From positions 558,001 to 622,000 of the forward strand of contig SRSI01000048.1 of NCBI GenBank assembly GCA_005656395.1: 64,000 nucleotides of DNA, in the 5' to 3' direction. Of the stretch, positions 1 through 11,580 are shown piece after piece. The position numbers and the translations under genes are program-made. Source of the stretch: Strongyloides papillosus. Taxonomy: Eukaryota; Nematoda; Chromadorea; Rhabditida; Strongyloididae. Below the pieces are notes generated by a model. That model was not told the DNA's origin, searched no databases, and saw nothing but the letters and a program-made list of their open reading frames with translations. The first letter of the stretch is position 1. The number at the start of each line of letters is the position of its first letter.

Positions 1-710
1 GATTTGTGTAAAAAATCTACTCGTTATATCATAATTTTTTTCATATAAAATTTTAATATAACAGCGTATTATTTTCAAATTTTTAGAATAATTATTCAAA
101 AATTCATCATTAATAGAATTTTATTCAATTTTATATTCAAAAATTTTAAATTTTGAACTAATTATGTTATAATTCTACATTAAAATACATAAGAAAGAAG
201 AAATTGAACAATAATTGAGGTGATAAATCGATGATTTGTCACATTTATCATATTCAAATTTTTTTAAACTCTATAATTAGGGGTCTTTTACATTTTTTAA
301 TTTTTATCATATACAACATTTGGTATAAATTATTTTGGATTCTTGAAGAGCAATTTTAAACAATATAATATAAATTTTATAAAAATGCTAGTAAATACCA
401 TTGATATCATCTTATGATTATAAAAGTAACAATTTTCTAAAGTTTTCGCAAAATAAAGATTTCACACCGATTTCAGAAGAATTTTACTGAAGATTATTAA
501 ATTCTAGTGAATACAGATTGAATTAAATTTGAATTATGTAAAATTTGATTAGAGAAGATATGGAAATTTTTCAAACTGTTCTCGATTGTTTAATATGGTT
601 ATTGATTATCAAATAATTTTTTTGAATACCAAAATCACTATTAAAACATATATATATTTAATCAGATGCTAATTGATAACTACACATGAAAAAAAATGAA
701 CTATCGATGA
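1..710 (-). repeat. Duplicated 5' flank, copy 1 (matches 4084-4790)
   Basis: This stretch aligns almost colinearly with 4084-4790, the upstream flank of the minus-strand secreted-protein gene. In that copy the start codon lies only 7 bases before the matching point, so base 1 of this window should sit about 7 bases upstream of the start codon of a paralogous minus-strand gene lying outside the window. Identity is uneven: short blocks are nearly perfect, while the sequence between them has drifted. This indicates a tandem gene duplication that carried its promoter. Confidence 0.85.
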
Positions 711-2600
711 ATTTGACAATCTCTAAACAAAATAAAGTCCATGTTACTAACAAGATTTATTTAGAAAATGGAAAACTAATAGATTTAAAACTTTTTTTTC
801 CTTGAAAAAATTTAACGTCCTATCTAAATGGTCAAATTAAAACACAGATAGCTCAATATATTTACCAAAAGCAAGTCTTAAAATTTTGAAGATGTTCAAT
901 GATTAAAATTGTTCTTGAAGATAAATACTCCAAAGCAACACAATATGATATAATTAAAGAGATAGAGTCATGGAGGTATATGGAGATTATAGTTAGAAAC
1001 ATTAAATTCGACATTTTGAGTTTATGTATATGAATTTGGTAAATCATAACTTGTTGTAAAAGGTTGGAAATGAGTCATTAAACCTTCTAAAAGGATCAAT
1101 TCCGTTCGTTATTAAGGCTGGTAAGGCATCACATCACGTGTTTTAAAAATTGTATTTGGAAGCTGCTTCTTTAAAATTAGATAATGAAAATTGGTTAAAA
1201 TTAATTTGGACTAACTTTATGATCAACTTGATAATGCAAAAATTTTAGTAAGTTTTTTGATTGTAGTTATTTATTAGTAGTTTGTTTGTTTAAATTTTTA
1301 GAAAAAAGGATGGAAGTAAAGAAGGAATCGTTAAAGTTTCTGAAAGCAATGCTAAAAGAGATAGATTCTAATCTCTTAACTTTATCATTAGATATGTAAG
1401 AAGACTGTTGTAGTTGTTAACTATTTTTCAAATAAAGTTATATGTAGTTTAAAATGCTTAGTAGAATTATTTGATACTTTATCTTCAAAATATAGATTTG
1501 TGTCTGATTCCAATATCTCCCTAAGTAAAAAATTTACTTCACTATCAATATACTACAATTATTAGTTATAAAAATTATCATTTAGTAAAATCAAAAGTCA
1601 AATTTTATTTTGCATGTTGAAAATCTTTAAGAGAGAAAGTAAGAAAATAAATATTGTCTTGACCATAGCTCCTTTTAAAATTAACCGATTTTTATAAGCA
1701 AATAACCAAAAGATGTGTCTTTTCTTTACTTAAAATGGAAAATTTGTTTTAGACATTTTGTCTAGAATTGGTCTAGTCATCTTCAAAAAGCATAACCATT
1801 TTTATACTTTTGTCTCTCAAAAAAAAATTTCTAAAAATTAAGTTAATAAATTAATTTGTGACTCATTTGAAAGACCCAACACCAAGATAAAGTGGAAACT
1901 ATATTTTTATGATTGATTGATATTTGGCTAAGTTCTGAACTACAGAATGGAGAAAGTTTTTATAGAAAAATTTAAAGTGGAGCACGTTGAAGGCTTTGAC
2001 GATGATATATGGAACACATGATATACCGATTGGTATTGATAAATTATAGTAAATGTTAAATCAAAAACCTCTAAGAAATTAAAGAAACGAAAAACATGTT
2101 ATTTTTAGACACAGTAGAAACATTATCATTGTTTTTTACAATATTTTTATCAATTAATTTAACATTTTTTTACGAGATTAGCACCAATAACTGTAAGATC
2201 AATATTTTACAACCTTTTGGTATTTTTTTTTAACTTTCTCATATATTGCATACTTTTTAAACAATTCATCGGAGCTATTATTCTTTTTATAAAAAATTTA
2301 AATTTTTAATAATGCATACTGAGTTTTATATATACAAAAAGAGCTCACACAATAAAAAGATTAGTAAAAATAGTTTTTTAAAATTCTCGAATTAAATTAA
2401 AAAATAGATCAATTACAGAAATACTTTATTTTTTATTTAAAAAAATTACAATTGACGTAAATCATAAAAAAATTTTTTTAAACAGAATTACTATTCAACA
2501 AACATTTGATTCGTGCTCATGTTTGTTTGTTAGTATTTTCGGTAAATGATTAGTACTTCCATATCAGAATATAGTAGAGATAATTCAACAGCTATGATTA
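711..2600. other. AT-rich spacer with decayed coding sequence
   Basis: This is the spacer between the duplicated 5' flank and the 3' end of the secreted-protein gene. It has no intact ORF of note. Parts of the plus strand read like old coding sequence interrupted by stops (see the pseudogene entry; another short patch lies near 1960-2015). The rest is AT-rich with homopolymer runs. No RNA gene or terminal inverted repeat was seen. Confidence 0.6.
1080..1395 (+). pseudogene. Decayed exon pair, family unknown
   Basis: Two coding-like stretches flank what looks like a normal 54-bp intron (1248-1301, GTAAGT donor and TTTTTAG acceptor). The first reads as protein with a mixed codon set but is broken by an in-frame TAA. 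The second (1302-1395) is open and rich in Lys, Leu and Glu. I do not recognise the family. The frame does not carry cleanly across the intron, so if this was a gene it is now broken. It may be an old relative of a neighbouring cluster gene, or chance. Confidence 0.25.
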
Positions 2601-4076
2601 TTACCACTGTAAAAGTAGTAATAAAAATAGCAATGAGGCTCCTAAAACTGTTTTAGTACCTTTGGTACTATTATTTTCTACACTCTCTACTTGTTTTTTC
2701 ACTGTGTCGGATGTTGCTGTTTTAGGTGTAGTCAAGACTCCTGTATTTTTGGGAAGTTCTTGATTATTACTACCGGGTATCACAATTTTATCCTCATTAA
2801 CAAAATTTGTGGTGGTTTTAATAGTTCCATCCAAAGTCTTGTATGTACAACTCACTGTTGTTTTACCATCTGCATTTTCTTTAAAAAATATATGGGACTT
2901 AGTTTTATTAAAATTTCCTTTTATACCATCAATGGATTCCAAAGTTTGATAATTTCCTTCAGTCCCATTATAATTAATTTTGTCTAGATGGCCAACGTTC
3001 AAATATAAAAGAGGACAATTTGGCTTAGTGCCATTATTATTAAAGTATGGCACAGTTTCTTCTTTTATTTTAAGATCTTTGGAGATAGGTGCAAAATAGA
3101 AGTTTTGGGATATTTCATCGTGACCTGCACTACGTGGGCAATTATAGGTTAACTTCACTAAATCATACCCCTCGATAACAAACTTTGAAGTTATTGTTTT
3201 ATTTGATTCTTTAATATCGTCAAGTCCACTTCCTTGATATCTCATTCTTGATAGAGATATTGTTTCACCACGATAATATTCTTTGTCTTCATTCAGCTTA
3301 AGAATTACATCGATATATTCAGTTGTTCCACCCACTTTGACAATATTCACTTCTATTCCACTATATGTATTAGAAATAGGTGTAAATTTTGGTAAAGTAA
3401 TATTTGGACAGTACCTATACCCCTTAAATATTTTACAGGGCTTTTTGAGCATATCGTTATCACTTTCTTCAGGTTTTACAAAATAATAGTACAATTGATT
3501 TACATAAGGATTTTGGATTGCATCGGGATTAACTTTAAATAAAGCACCATTTTCTTTATTCTTCGAAAAAATTATAGTCTTAGCTGGATTATCGTTACAG
3601 TTTGGGTCACTTTCTGGTATGTCAGTCTTTGTTAGTCTTGATTCCGCTTCGATATTGTAGACTGTGGAACCATTCCAGATAACATTATAAGTCCAATTTT
3701 CTTTTATTTCTTTACCGTCCACAGTTTTAGATTGAAATTCTCCACAATTATGCTGAACTTGATTAGATGATTTTCTCATAGATGGTTTCCAGATCAATGC
3801 TCTACTTTGAAATATTAAATCAGTTATCCTTGACTCCTCTAATTCATCTACTTCAACAAAAGAATCATTTTGACTGTTGTGTTTGTAATTTCTAAAAGGG
3901 CACTTCAAAAGCACCACATCAGAAGTTGTTGTTGCATTTAAATTAAATGGAAATGTTGTGTTGGTGATATCTTTAGGAAGTTTGGGAAAGAATTTCCTAT
4001 GATATGGTCCTTGAGGCTGTATTAGAAGTGGCATGAAAGCCAAAGCAGCACCCAACAAATATAACTTTAGAAGCAT
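2601..4076 (-). CDS. Secreted, cysteine-containing, probably GPI-anchored protein (unknown family)
   Basis: A single-exon gene encodes 491 aa. Residues 1-23 form a signal peptide (Leu/Ala-rich core, then Gln-Pro-Gln-Gly). The last 16 residues are a Leu-rich hydrophobic tail ending in Gln-Trp with no cytoplasmic extension, which is typical of a GPI-attachment signal. Between them are eight cysteines and many N-glycosylation sequons (for example NTT, NWT, NGS, NIT, NGT), so this is probably a glycosylated surface or secreted protein. I do not recognise a domain. The start is the first ATG and is followed directly by the signal peptide. The duplicated promoter at 1-710 shows that it belongs to a tandem family, and lineage-specific secreted families are common in parasitic nematodes (inference). 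It has no introns, unlike most genes here. Confidence 0.85.
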   Translation of the reverse strand: MLLKLYLLGAALAFMPLLIQPQGPYHRKFFPKLPKDITNTTFPFNLNATTTSDVVLLKCPFRNYKHNSQNDSFVEVDELEESRITDLIFQSRALIWKPSMRKSSNQVQHNCGEFQSKTVDGKEIKENWTYNVIWNGSTVYNIEAESRLTKTDIPESDPNCNDNPAKTIIFSKNKENGALFKVNPDAIQNPYVNQLYYYFVKPEESDNDMLKKPCKIFKGYRYCPNITLPKFTPISNTYSGIEVNIVKVGGTTEYIDVILKLNEDKEYYRGETISLSRMRYQGSGLDDIKESNKTITSKFVIEGYDLVKLTYNCPRSAGHDEISQNFYFAPISKDLKIKEETVPYFNNNGTKPNCPLLYLNVGHLDKINYNGTEGNYQTLESIDGIKGNFNKTKSHIFFKENADGKTTVSCTYKTLDGTIKTTTNFVNEDKIVIPGSNNQELPKNTGVLTTPKTATSDTVKKQVESVENNSTKGTKTVLGASLLFLLLLLQW

Positions 4077-4307
4077 TGTAGGTGATTTGTGTAAAAAATC
4101 TACTCGTTATATCATAATTTTTTTCATATGAAATTTGAATATAACAGCGTATTATTTTCAAATTTTCAGTAAAATTATTCAAAATATCATAATTGTTAAA
4201 ATTTTATTCAATTTTATATTCAAAAGTTTTTAATTTGAACCAACAATGCTAAAATATTACATTAAAATGCATAGCAAAGAATAAATAGACATTAATTGAG
4301 GTAATTT

Positions 4308-4385
4308 ATCGATGATTTGTCACACTTATCATATTCAAATTTAATCAACTCTATAATTAGGGGTCTTTTACATTTTTCAATTTCT
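4308..4385 (-). promoter_or_regulatory. Conserved promoter block A with GATA-type site
   Basis: This block is nearly identical to about 228-305 in copy 1. It contains TGATAAG on the minus strand (4325-4331; TGATAAA in copy 1 at 244-250), which fits the GATA-factor consensus used by nematode intestinal ELT-2/ELT-7. A second shared segment contains TTAGGGGTCTTTTACA. It sits about 230-310 bp upstream of the start codon. Function is inferred only from conservation between the two copies. Confidence 0.45.
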
Positions 4386-4471
4386 ATCAGACGCACAAAT
4401 TTGGTAAGAACTATTTTTTATATCTGAAAAGCAATTTTTAAGCAATTATAATCTGGATTGTAAAAAAATGT

Positions 4472-4558
4472 TAGCAAATACCATTGATATCATCTTATGA
4501 TTATAAAAGTAACAATTTTCTAAAGTTTTCTCAAAATAAAGGTTTCACACCAATTTCA
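4472..4558 (-). promoter_or_regulatory. Conserved promoter block B
   Basis: This stretch of about 87 bp differs from 391-476 at only a few positions, although the flanking DNA of the two copies has drifted clearly further. It contains a GATATC core followed by ATGATTATAA. It lies about 400-480 bp upstream of the start codon. Selective conservation suggests a shared enhancer or a transcribed non-coding element. Confidence 0.4.
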
Positions 4559-4790
4559 GAAAAATTTTACCATAAATTATTTAATTCTATTAGATAAAGA
4601 CCAAATTAAATTTGAATTATTTACAATTTGATTAGAAAAGATATGAAAATTTCTCTAGACTGTTTTTGATCGTTTAGCATGTTCATTGGTTATTAACAAA
4701 TTTTTCTGAATAGCAAAATCACATTAAAAGCATATATATTTCATTAAGTGGTAATTGATAGGCACATATGAAAAACATTAACTACGAATA

Positions 4791-7700
4791 AAAGTGGTCT
4801 TTTTAAAATAACTTGGTCAATTATAGGCAAAAACTTGTAAAATGATCATCACTCCTTGGCTATAACTCAGTCAATTGTTAGTCATCCCATTATTACTACG
4901 TTTCTATACTTTTCAGGAACTGTATCTTCCAAAAAATATAATTCATTCTATTAAAACTTTGAAGAAGTTATTCCTTGTGTGAAACTTAATTAAAAAAAAG
5001 ACTCTAAAAAGAAGCTTTTTAAAAATAACTTAACCAATTTAGACTAAAATTATCTGGAACCGTTTCAACCCCCTCTAGTTAAAAAAAACACAAATTTCAT
5101 CTATTTATAAAAATCAGTAAAGTCTGAAAAAGAGTATTAGTAGTTTATAAAAAAAATCTTTTTAACAAAAAGAGCTGAAAAGTTATTCAATGTCATGAGA
5201 AGCCATGTCTTTCAACTAACTAATGAAAAAAACAGTAAAAATTGTAAATTTACAATGAGAAAAAGAAGATAATTTACAAAATTTTCTCTTTAATGCGTTT
5301 AAATTTCTAAAAATATACATTAAAAACTGTAAAAGTTAATGTCTGAAGTTTTTAAATTAAAAAATTCTCAGTTTTTCTTAAAGTCTAACTTGTTTTTAAT
5401 ATTGTTGTCACGAAAAACCTTCTAGAAATGCCAAAAAAAACCACAATTTTTTCTTTATTTTTATTTTAGTAGAGTTATCTCATATATAGTAATGAAACAC
5501 ATACGTAGTAAATTTGTATTTGTGAGTTAAACTGATTGTCAAATTGTGGCCAGGCCATTAATTCAAAAAAAATCGCCATTTTTGGCACTTTAGCCTCAAT
5601 TTTCTCCATCTTGTAGAAACTTTATTAGAATCTTTTTTTTCATATTTTTGTATAACATGTTAGAATTTACCTATATGCAAAATTTCATTTTTAAACCTAG
5701 AGAGTCAAAAATGGTAATGTTGTATTTTTTGTAGCATACATACACCGTAGAGTCATTATAAAAATGTATAAAAATAGTTCAATATCAAGATTTTATATTG
5801 TATATGGTGTACACAAAAATTATAAATGAATGATATTAATTTGATATATCTCTGTAAAAATAGAAAGACGTCAATTTAAACAAATAATGTTTCAACAAAC
5901 CTAGCTACTTTCTGAAACACTTAATTAGTAAAATTTCGAGCTTAGTAGTCGATCACTTTATTGTTATGGAAAACTCGGATTGATCCGGTTCTTCTACAGC
6001 GTATCACAAAGCAGGTATCAAAGATAGAACCTTTCTAAGTAGTGCAGATACCATTATTGAACTGTTTTTTACTTTTAAGGTGATTTGTTGACCATTTTAC
6101 AGTCTAGAAAGTAGGAAGTGACAAGAAAGCATATTTTTACAGATGGAAGCTACACCCCACGTCTTAGAAAATGACCTACTTGTAAAGTGTTGTTAAGACT
6201 GAAATGTACGGACTATCGGTAGAGCAGATCCTTTTGTATGGACACTGTCCTAAATTGTACGGAAGACGTTTCTGCAGTTATCTATGCCTGTAGAACAAAT
6301 TGTGGAGTCTCACTGCGTTTTGATGAATTAAATATACAGAAAAGTCCTTTTAAAGTATTGTCTACGCAAAAGAATATGGAATACAAATTAATAATGATAA
6401 AATACCAGGAAAACTGTTTTTCAGAGAGTTTTGGTGGTAGATAATGGACTTCTATGTCCATAATGTTTTAGGAAAACAAAGAAAAAAAAGTTAAGCTTTC
6501 AATATTGGCAAAGCTAAGATATTTGCTTTTTGAGCAAAAATTTTAACTAAAAAAATGTACTTAATATTTTAGCATCCATAACTTAGAACCTTGATTTCTG
6601 TATTTGATTTATAAGAACAAAAACAAATTGTTTGGATACAAAATGAAAATAATATCATACTTGTATCTTTAAAATAAACAAAGCAATTTATGGGAAAATG
6701 TGAGGAGCCTTACATGGTCCACCCTTTATTCCCTAAACAAATAATATAAAAAGAAAATAATTAATTGCAAAATAGTCTCATAATATTTAAGCAATCTGTT
6801 AAAAATAGTCATTAAATATCACCAAAGTTGATACTTCACGGCAAAAAAATTAGTTGTTTTTTACTTTCATAAGTAGTGAAAGGAAAATTTCCCATATTTT
6901 TGAGAATTCAAATAAGTTATTAAATGTAATAACAAAATATTTGATAAACACATTTACTATTTTTAATGATTTATGTGAACTTAATATTTTTTATGAAATA
7001 TGCTTTGGTTAAAAAAATATAATACTTCTTATTATATTTACATAAACTACATGAATTTTAACTTTCAATTTATTTTATATATTCCTAATACCATAGCTAT
7101 ATTTTTAGGTACCAAAAGGCATTTAACAATGATTATTTACCCTATTCAAGATAACTTTTAATTTATTTTTTCTATCTTAATTTTGGTAAAAATTACCAAA
7201 CAAACTAAAAACATAAAATAAATTACTATAGACAGGAAATTAAGATGTCATGAATGAAGGGATAAATTTTGTTTGAGTTAAAAGTTAGTTTTAAATAGTA
7301 TCTTTTTAAAGTATAAAATAAATTGTTGGTTTTTGCTCTCAATAGAAGATGATAAGTTTAACATATATAGATATTACTATTATAAACTTTATCTTATTCA
7401 AGTACATTACTATAAAAAAAGAATTAAATATTAAGTAACTTATATTACATAACAAAATTACCACAATGTTTTAGATAAAACTCGAATAAGAATAGTGATA
7501 AGAAGATATTATTATAGTGGGCATTTTAATGAATTTTTTCTACTAGTGGTAGAAGGATAATGATAATTTTAATGATCATAAATCAAAATGATAATATAAA
7601 TCATTTTTTATTACGTATAAATTTAATAACATACTTGATAATACATTTACATCCACTAGATATATATATGCATATTTTCTTTTTCACTCATTCTTTACTA

Positions 7701-7859
7701 TATCCACACACTCCTCATTTTTTCAACATGTGTAAGCGGCATTTTAACTTTAATGTTTAAGGTGAAGCAACACCATTACTCTTATCTTTATTATATCTTT
7801 ACTAATCATAAATCTTTATTTATAATAAGTTAATTTTGATTTGTATAAAAAAATTTTAG
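4791..7859. other. Non-coding spacer, AT-rich with a less AT-rich patch
   Basis: No gene is supported. Near 4800-5060 a phrase resembling ATAACT-(T/C)-(G/A)GTCAATT recurs several times, suggesting an old dispersed repeat. From about 5940 to 6440 the composition is less AT-rich and one short plus-strand ORF (6238-6444, 68 codons) is open. It matches nothing I recognise and may be a mobile-element remnant. The last 300 bp is the 5' flank of the next gene. Confidence 0.5.
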
Positions 7860-9099
7860 ATGATTGCCGAAAAAAATTTTGCACTATTAAAAAATTCTAT
7901 AGTCGGCGAGAAAATTAATGAAAAAGATAAGAAAAGTGAAATGAATTTACATTCCTTTTATTCATCTATAATATTATTCATTCTCCCTATAACAATATGT
8001 ATGGGATATATAGTCTTTTATGTAAAATTTATATTTCCTTATAATAATAATGAAATAAATAACTTTGAAGTTATACCGTACAATAAAAAGTAATTTTTAG
8101 TTTTGATAATTGAATTTATTTTTTTAATAATAACATTTGTTTTATTTTTAAGGAATAATGATGTTGAATCATCATGGGATATTAAATTAATTGTTCTTGC
8201 AGAGTTAGCTTTTGTACATACATGTGGGTTAATTTTTTTAACAATCGTAAGTAAAATAAATAACTTTTTCTTTAAATTACAAAAATTAGATTTCTAAAAA
8301 TTTTGTGATATGTTATATAATATTTATTTTATCAATTCTTCTTGGCTTCCACTACAATGAAATTTTAAATTTTTTTGCAATACCAATTGATGGAATTTTA
8401 TTGGCGGTTATTGTTGGAGTTGCATGCTTTATTAAAGTAATATCAATTTCATTTAAAAAAACGAATTTTATTAAGAATATCTTTGTTATGGAGATGACAA
8501 TTTTATTAACAATAAATCAATTAAAAATATGGCCATATTGGGGATGGTGGATTCCATCTATGGTTATATCATTTTGTGAAATTTATTTATTTTTAAAAAA
8601 TGTGCATATACCATTGGAAGATTCTTTTGAAAGAATGAGGGATGATCTTGACGATATTTCTTATTTTTTAACTTATACCTATAATGTTAATGGAGACAAA
8701 TATGATTTTAAAAAAGTTGACAACCCAATGATAGTTAAAAAAATCAACTATAAGAACGAGATAAATAATTATAAACTTCAAAACTGTTTGATTGGGGATT
8801 TCATTTGTTATTCATTACTAATTGGCTACATCTCAATGTTTAATGAATGGAATTTAATAATTATTTGTTATATTTCAATGGTTGTTGTAAGTTTAAAAAA
8901 TATTTATATTAATGTATTTTATCTATAGGGTATATTTCTAACGAGGGAATTTCAAGATTTGTATGAAAATTCTTTACCACATCTTGCAGGACCAACTATC
9001 TTTAGTTTATCAATGTTTTTTTTAACACGTATATTTATATCGCCATTTATATTTGAACTTTTAAAGTGTCTTCCTAAAAGAATTTATTTTGTTTCATAA
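7860..9099 (+). CDS. Multi-pass membrane protein, family not assigned
   Basis: Four exons (7860-8089, 8153-8246, 8290-8886, 8929-9099) join in phase to give 363 aa. The introns are 63, 43 and 42 bp, all GT-AG with T-rich or typical acceptors. The protein has about eight or nine hydrophobic stretches, including one near residue 35-57, a pair around 110-160, a Trp-Pro-rich one near 185-210 (motif WPYWGWWIPS), a pair near 280-308 and one near 330-350. The longest hydrophilic part, about residues 215-270, is a charged loop. There is no cleavable signal peptide: the first 30 residues are charged. The start ATG lies directly after TTTTAG, so it could be an SL trans-splice site or the end of an upstream exon. 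A faint resemblance to TMEM185/TMEM60-type proteins was noted but is not convincing. Confidence 0.7.
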
Positions 9100-11580
9100 A
9101 AAATTCAATTTATAGAAAATAAAATATTTATATTCTTAAGAATTTATTACCGTAAATTATGGTATTCTTAAAGAAAGACGAATATATTCTAGAGTCTTTT
9201 TTAGGAAAAATATCATTATACCTTTTAAATCTACTAATAATAATTCAATTTTTTTGTTTACAGAATTTTGAAATCCATATTCTACTATGTTTATTGGTAA
9301 GCTTAAAAATCCTGAATAAAATATTCATTCTTGAAATTTATTTCACTTTTTTTTAGTCATTTTTAAATTAATATAATATAATTTACATTTAGAATTATGA
9401 TATATTTGTTGAGACAATGACTTCAAAGAAAAATATTTAAAAAAATCCCCAAATAAAACTTCCTTATTCCAAAATGACAGTAAAAAAGATCATCAACTAT
9501 GAGGATACTCAACATTTTAATATATCTAAAAAAAATTGTTTACAATGTCAAAAATATTAAAAGTTTGCCTTTGAGGTTTCCGATAAATTATCTATATAAT
9601 CTATCAAATTAAATCCATGTTTATTCAACAATCCTCTTTAAATATCTTTTATTTATCATTTATTTTTTTATCATCACAGTTTTTTTTTTGATAAATTGAA
9701 ATAGCTTTATAGTGTAAGGAGTTAAAATTCGTCTTTTTAATTCCTCATATATAACCTTGATATTTAAAATATAGCATCATCTTGAATTCCATTTTATATA
9801 TCTTATTTTTTTATGAAATTTTTCATAATTCATCTTTAAAGAGATAATTCTTTCTGTATTTTTTATTTTCAAATAATGTATTACATAAGTGGTTTAAACT
9901 GGTTATATTAAATATGCCATTTTTATAATAAATAGTTCAAAAGGAAAACAATGTTTAAAAAAGATATATCTCACCTTTCAATCACTCTTCATTTAAAGAT
10001 TCCATGATACCATCTACCGTATTGTTAATTTTTAATAAAATTTACTAACACAACAAATAATAAAATTATAATTTAAACCTTTTTCTCACTAAAATGATAA
10101 AAACACATTTTATTTCATCGTTATTACTGATAACCATTGTAAAATGGAATTTTAAGAACCCTTTATTACTTATTTTTTAACTTTTTAATATTAAAAATGT
10201 ATATTGTTTTATACTTCATCAACTTGTTTATAATTTTTATCACCAAACTAATAATATTATTTTATTTCCAAAGACAAAACTTTAATTTGAAACTATTAAC
10301 ATTATTACAGAAAAAAGTGGTTAAATGAAAAATCCATTTAACTATAATTACACTCTAAATACTTAATGAATGTTTTCGTCAACTGAAATTTAATTTCTAT
10401 TTTATCAAGACATCTTATATTCAAATTATTTTGAAAAAAGTATTATCATATTTATTAGATGTACTTTTATTAATTCTTGGTAAAAAAATTTATTGAATCA
10501 TTATATTATGCTTGTTGAATCATATTCCTAAGTGTTAAGAGTGATTATAGAGACTATTTAAAAGTTTAAATCAACCAACACCCTACCTACACTTTCATAA
10601 ACTAAAATTAACCTTTCCAATTAAAATTAAAAACTAAAGATAAAATATTAGTTTACTAAAATCATTTTCTAAAAATAATTAATCAACTTAAGCACCAAAA
10701 TAAGCATTTTTAAATTTAGTAAATATAAGCTTATTTACTTTAAATTTAGGCAAATACATTCAAATAATCTAACTTTAAAATATTATTATAATAAATTGCT
10801 ATATGAAAATATCATTATAACAACTTACCCTATCTATCGTTATTTTCATTTTATTTTTTACATTTTTTAATAATAATTTAATTTCTTACATAACAAATTA
10901 TATTTTTTTGTTGTCATAAGTCTTAACACGAAAAATATTACTTGAACACCCAGGGTGGTCAGCCAAAGCTTTCCTACCACAAGTAATTTCGTATACCCTT
11001 CTTGAAAACGATTAAAATTTAATTTTTAATTTATCGGAGTTTATGGTAATTTCCCGTAAAATTAAAATATCTATTAGATTCAGTGTATCATATTATAAAT
11101 TCTTACATTAAATAAATATCAGAATCTTTTAGCATCTTAAGTACTGATAAAGAAAAATTAGTTTTTGGTTCAATAACAATACTCCTATATGGAAAACAAG
11201 TTAACAAACAAAGTCATAGGGAATATTTGGTTGTCCACCTTGTATACATTAGACAAACAAACTTTTCTCTATGTATATCAGCAATTGATAAATAAGAAAA
11301 GATAAAACTTTTTAACTTCCATTAACTACCAAATTTATCTATCTATTTCTATATATCTGTTGTGAAAACATCTTAACTAATAATATATATCTATAATTAA
11401 ATCTTAAATCATTTATCAATGTCTTTATATGATATTTTAAAAAGTGATATAAATTCCTAGAGAGAAATTTCAATTTTTTACTATTTTGTTCTTTTAAAAA
11501 AATAAAATAGTGGTATTATATTATTCATAATATTTTAAGAACAATCATTATTCTATAACACAACTTGTACATATTAAGAC
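9100..11580. other. Non-coding spacer
   Basis: This is very AT-rich with no convincing ORF; the short open frame at 9159-9356 is low-complexity Leu/Ile/Phe. One compact patch at about 10945-11000 is clearly richer in G and C than everything around it and contains a GTGGT...ACCAC inverted repeat (see findings). The last few hundred bases are presumably the palmitoyltransferase promoter. Confidence 0.6.

Larger units (their letters stand above)
4084..4790 (-). repeat. Duplicated 5' flank, copy 2 (promoter of 2601-4076)
   Basis: This is the upstream flank of the secreted-protein gene, repeated at 1-710 with an offset of about 4083 bases. Similarity fades after about 4790. Two internal blocks are much better conserved than the rest and are listed separately. 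Confidence 0.85.

Noticed and set aside
2691..3486. Plus-strand frames (2691-2987, 3283-3486) opposite the secreted-protein gene
   Set aside because: Antisense shadows of a well-supported 491-aa gene.
6238..6444. 68-codon plus-strand frame in a less AT-rich patch, possibly a transposase or RNase H fragment
   Set aside because: I looked for piggyBac, Tc1 and RNase H signatures and found no convincing motif; upstream frames are broken and no terminal repeats are visible.
7560..7760. 66-codon frame upstream of the multi-pass protein
   Set aside because: Low-complexity Ile/His/Phe sequence driven by AT richness; no splice path into the downstream exon.
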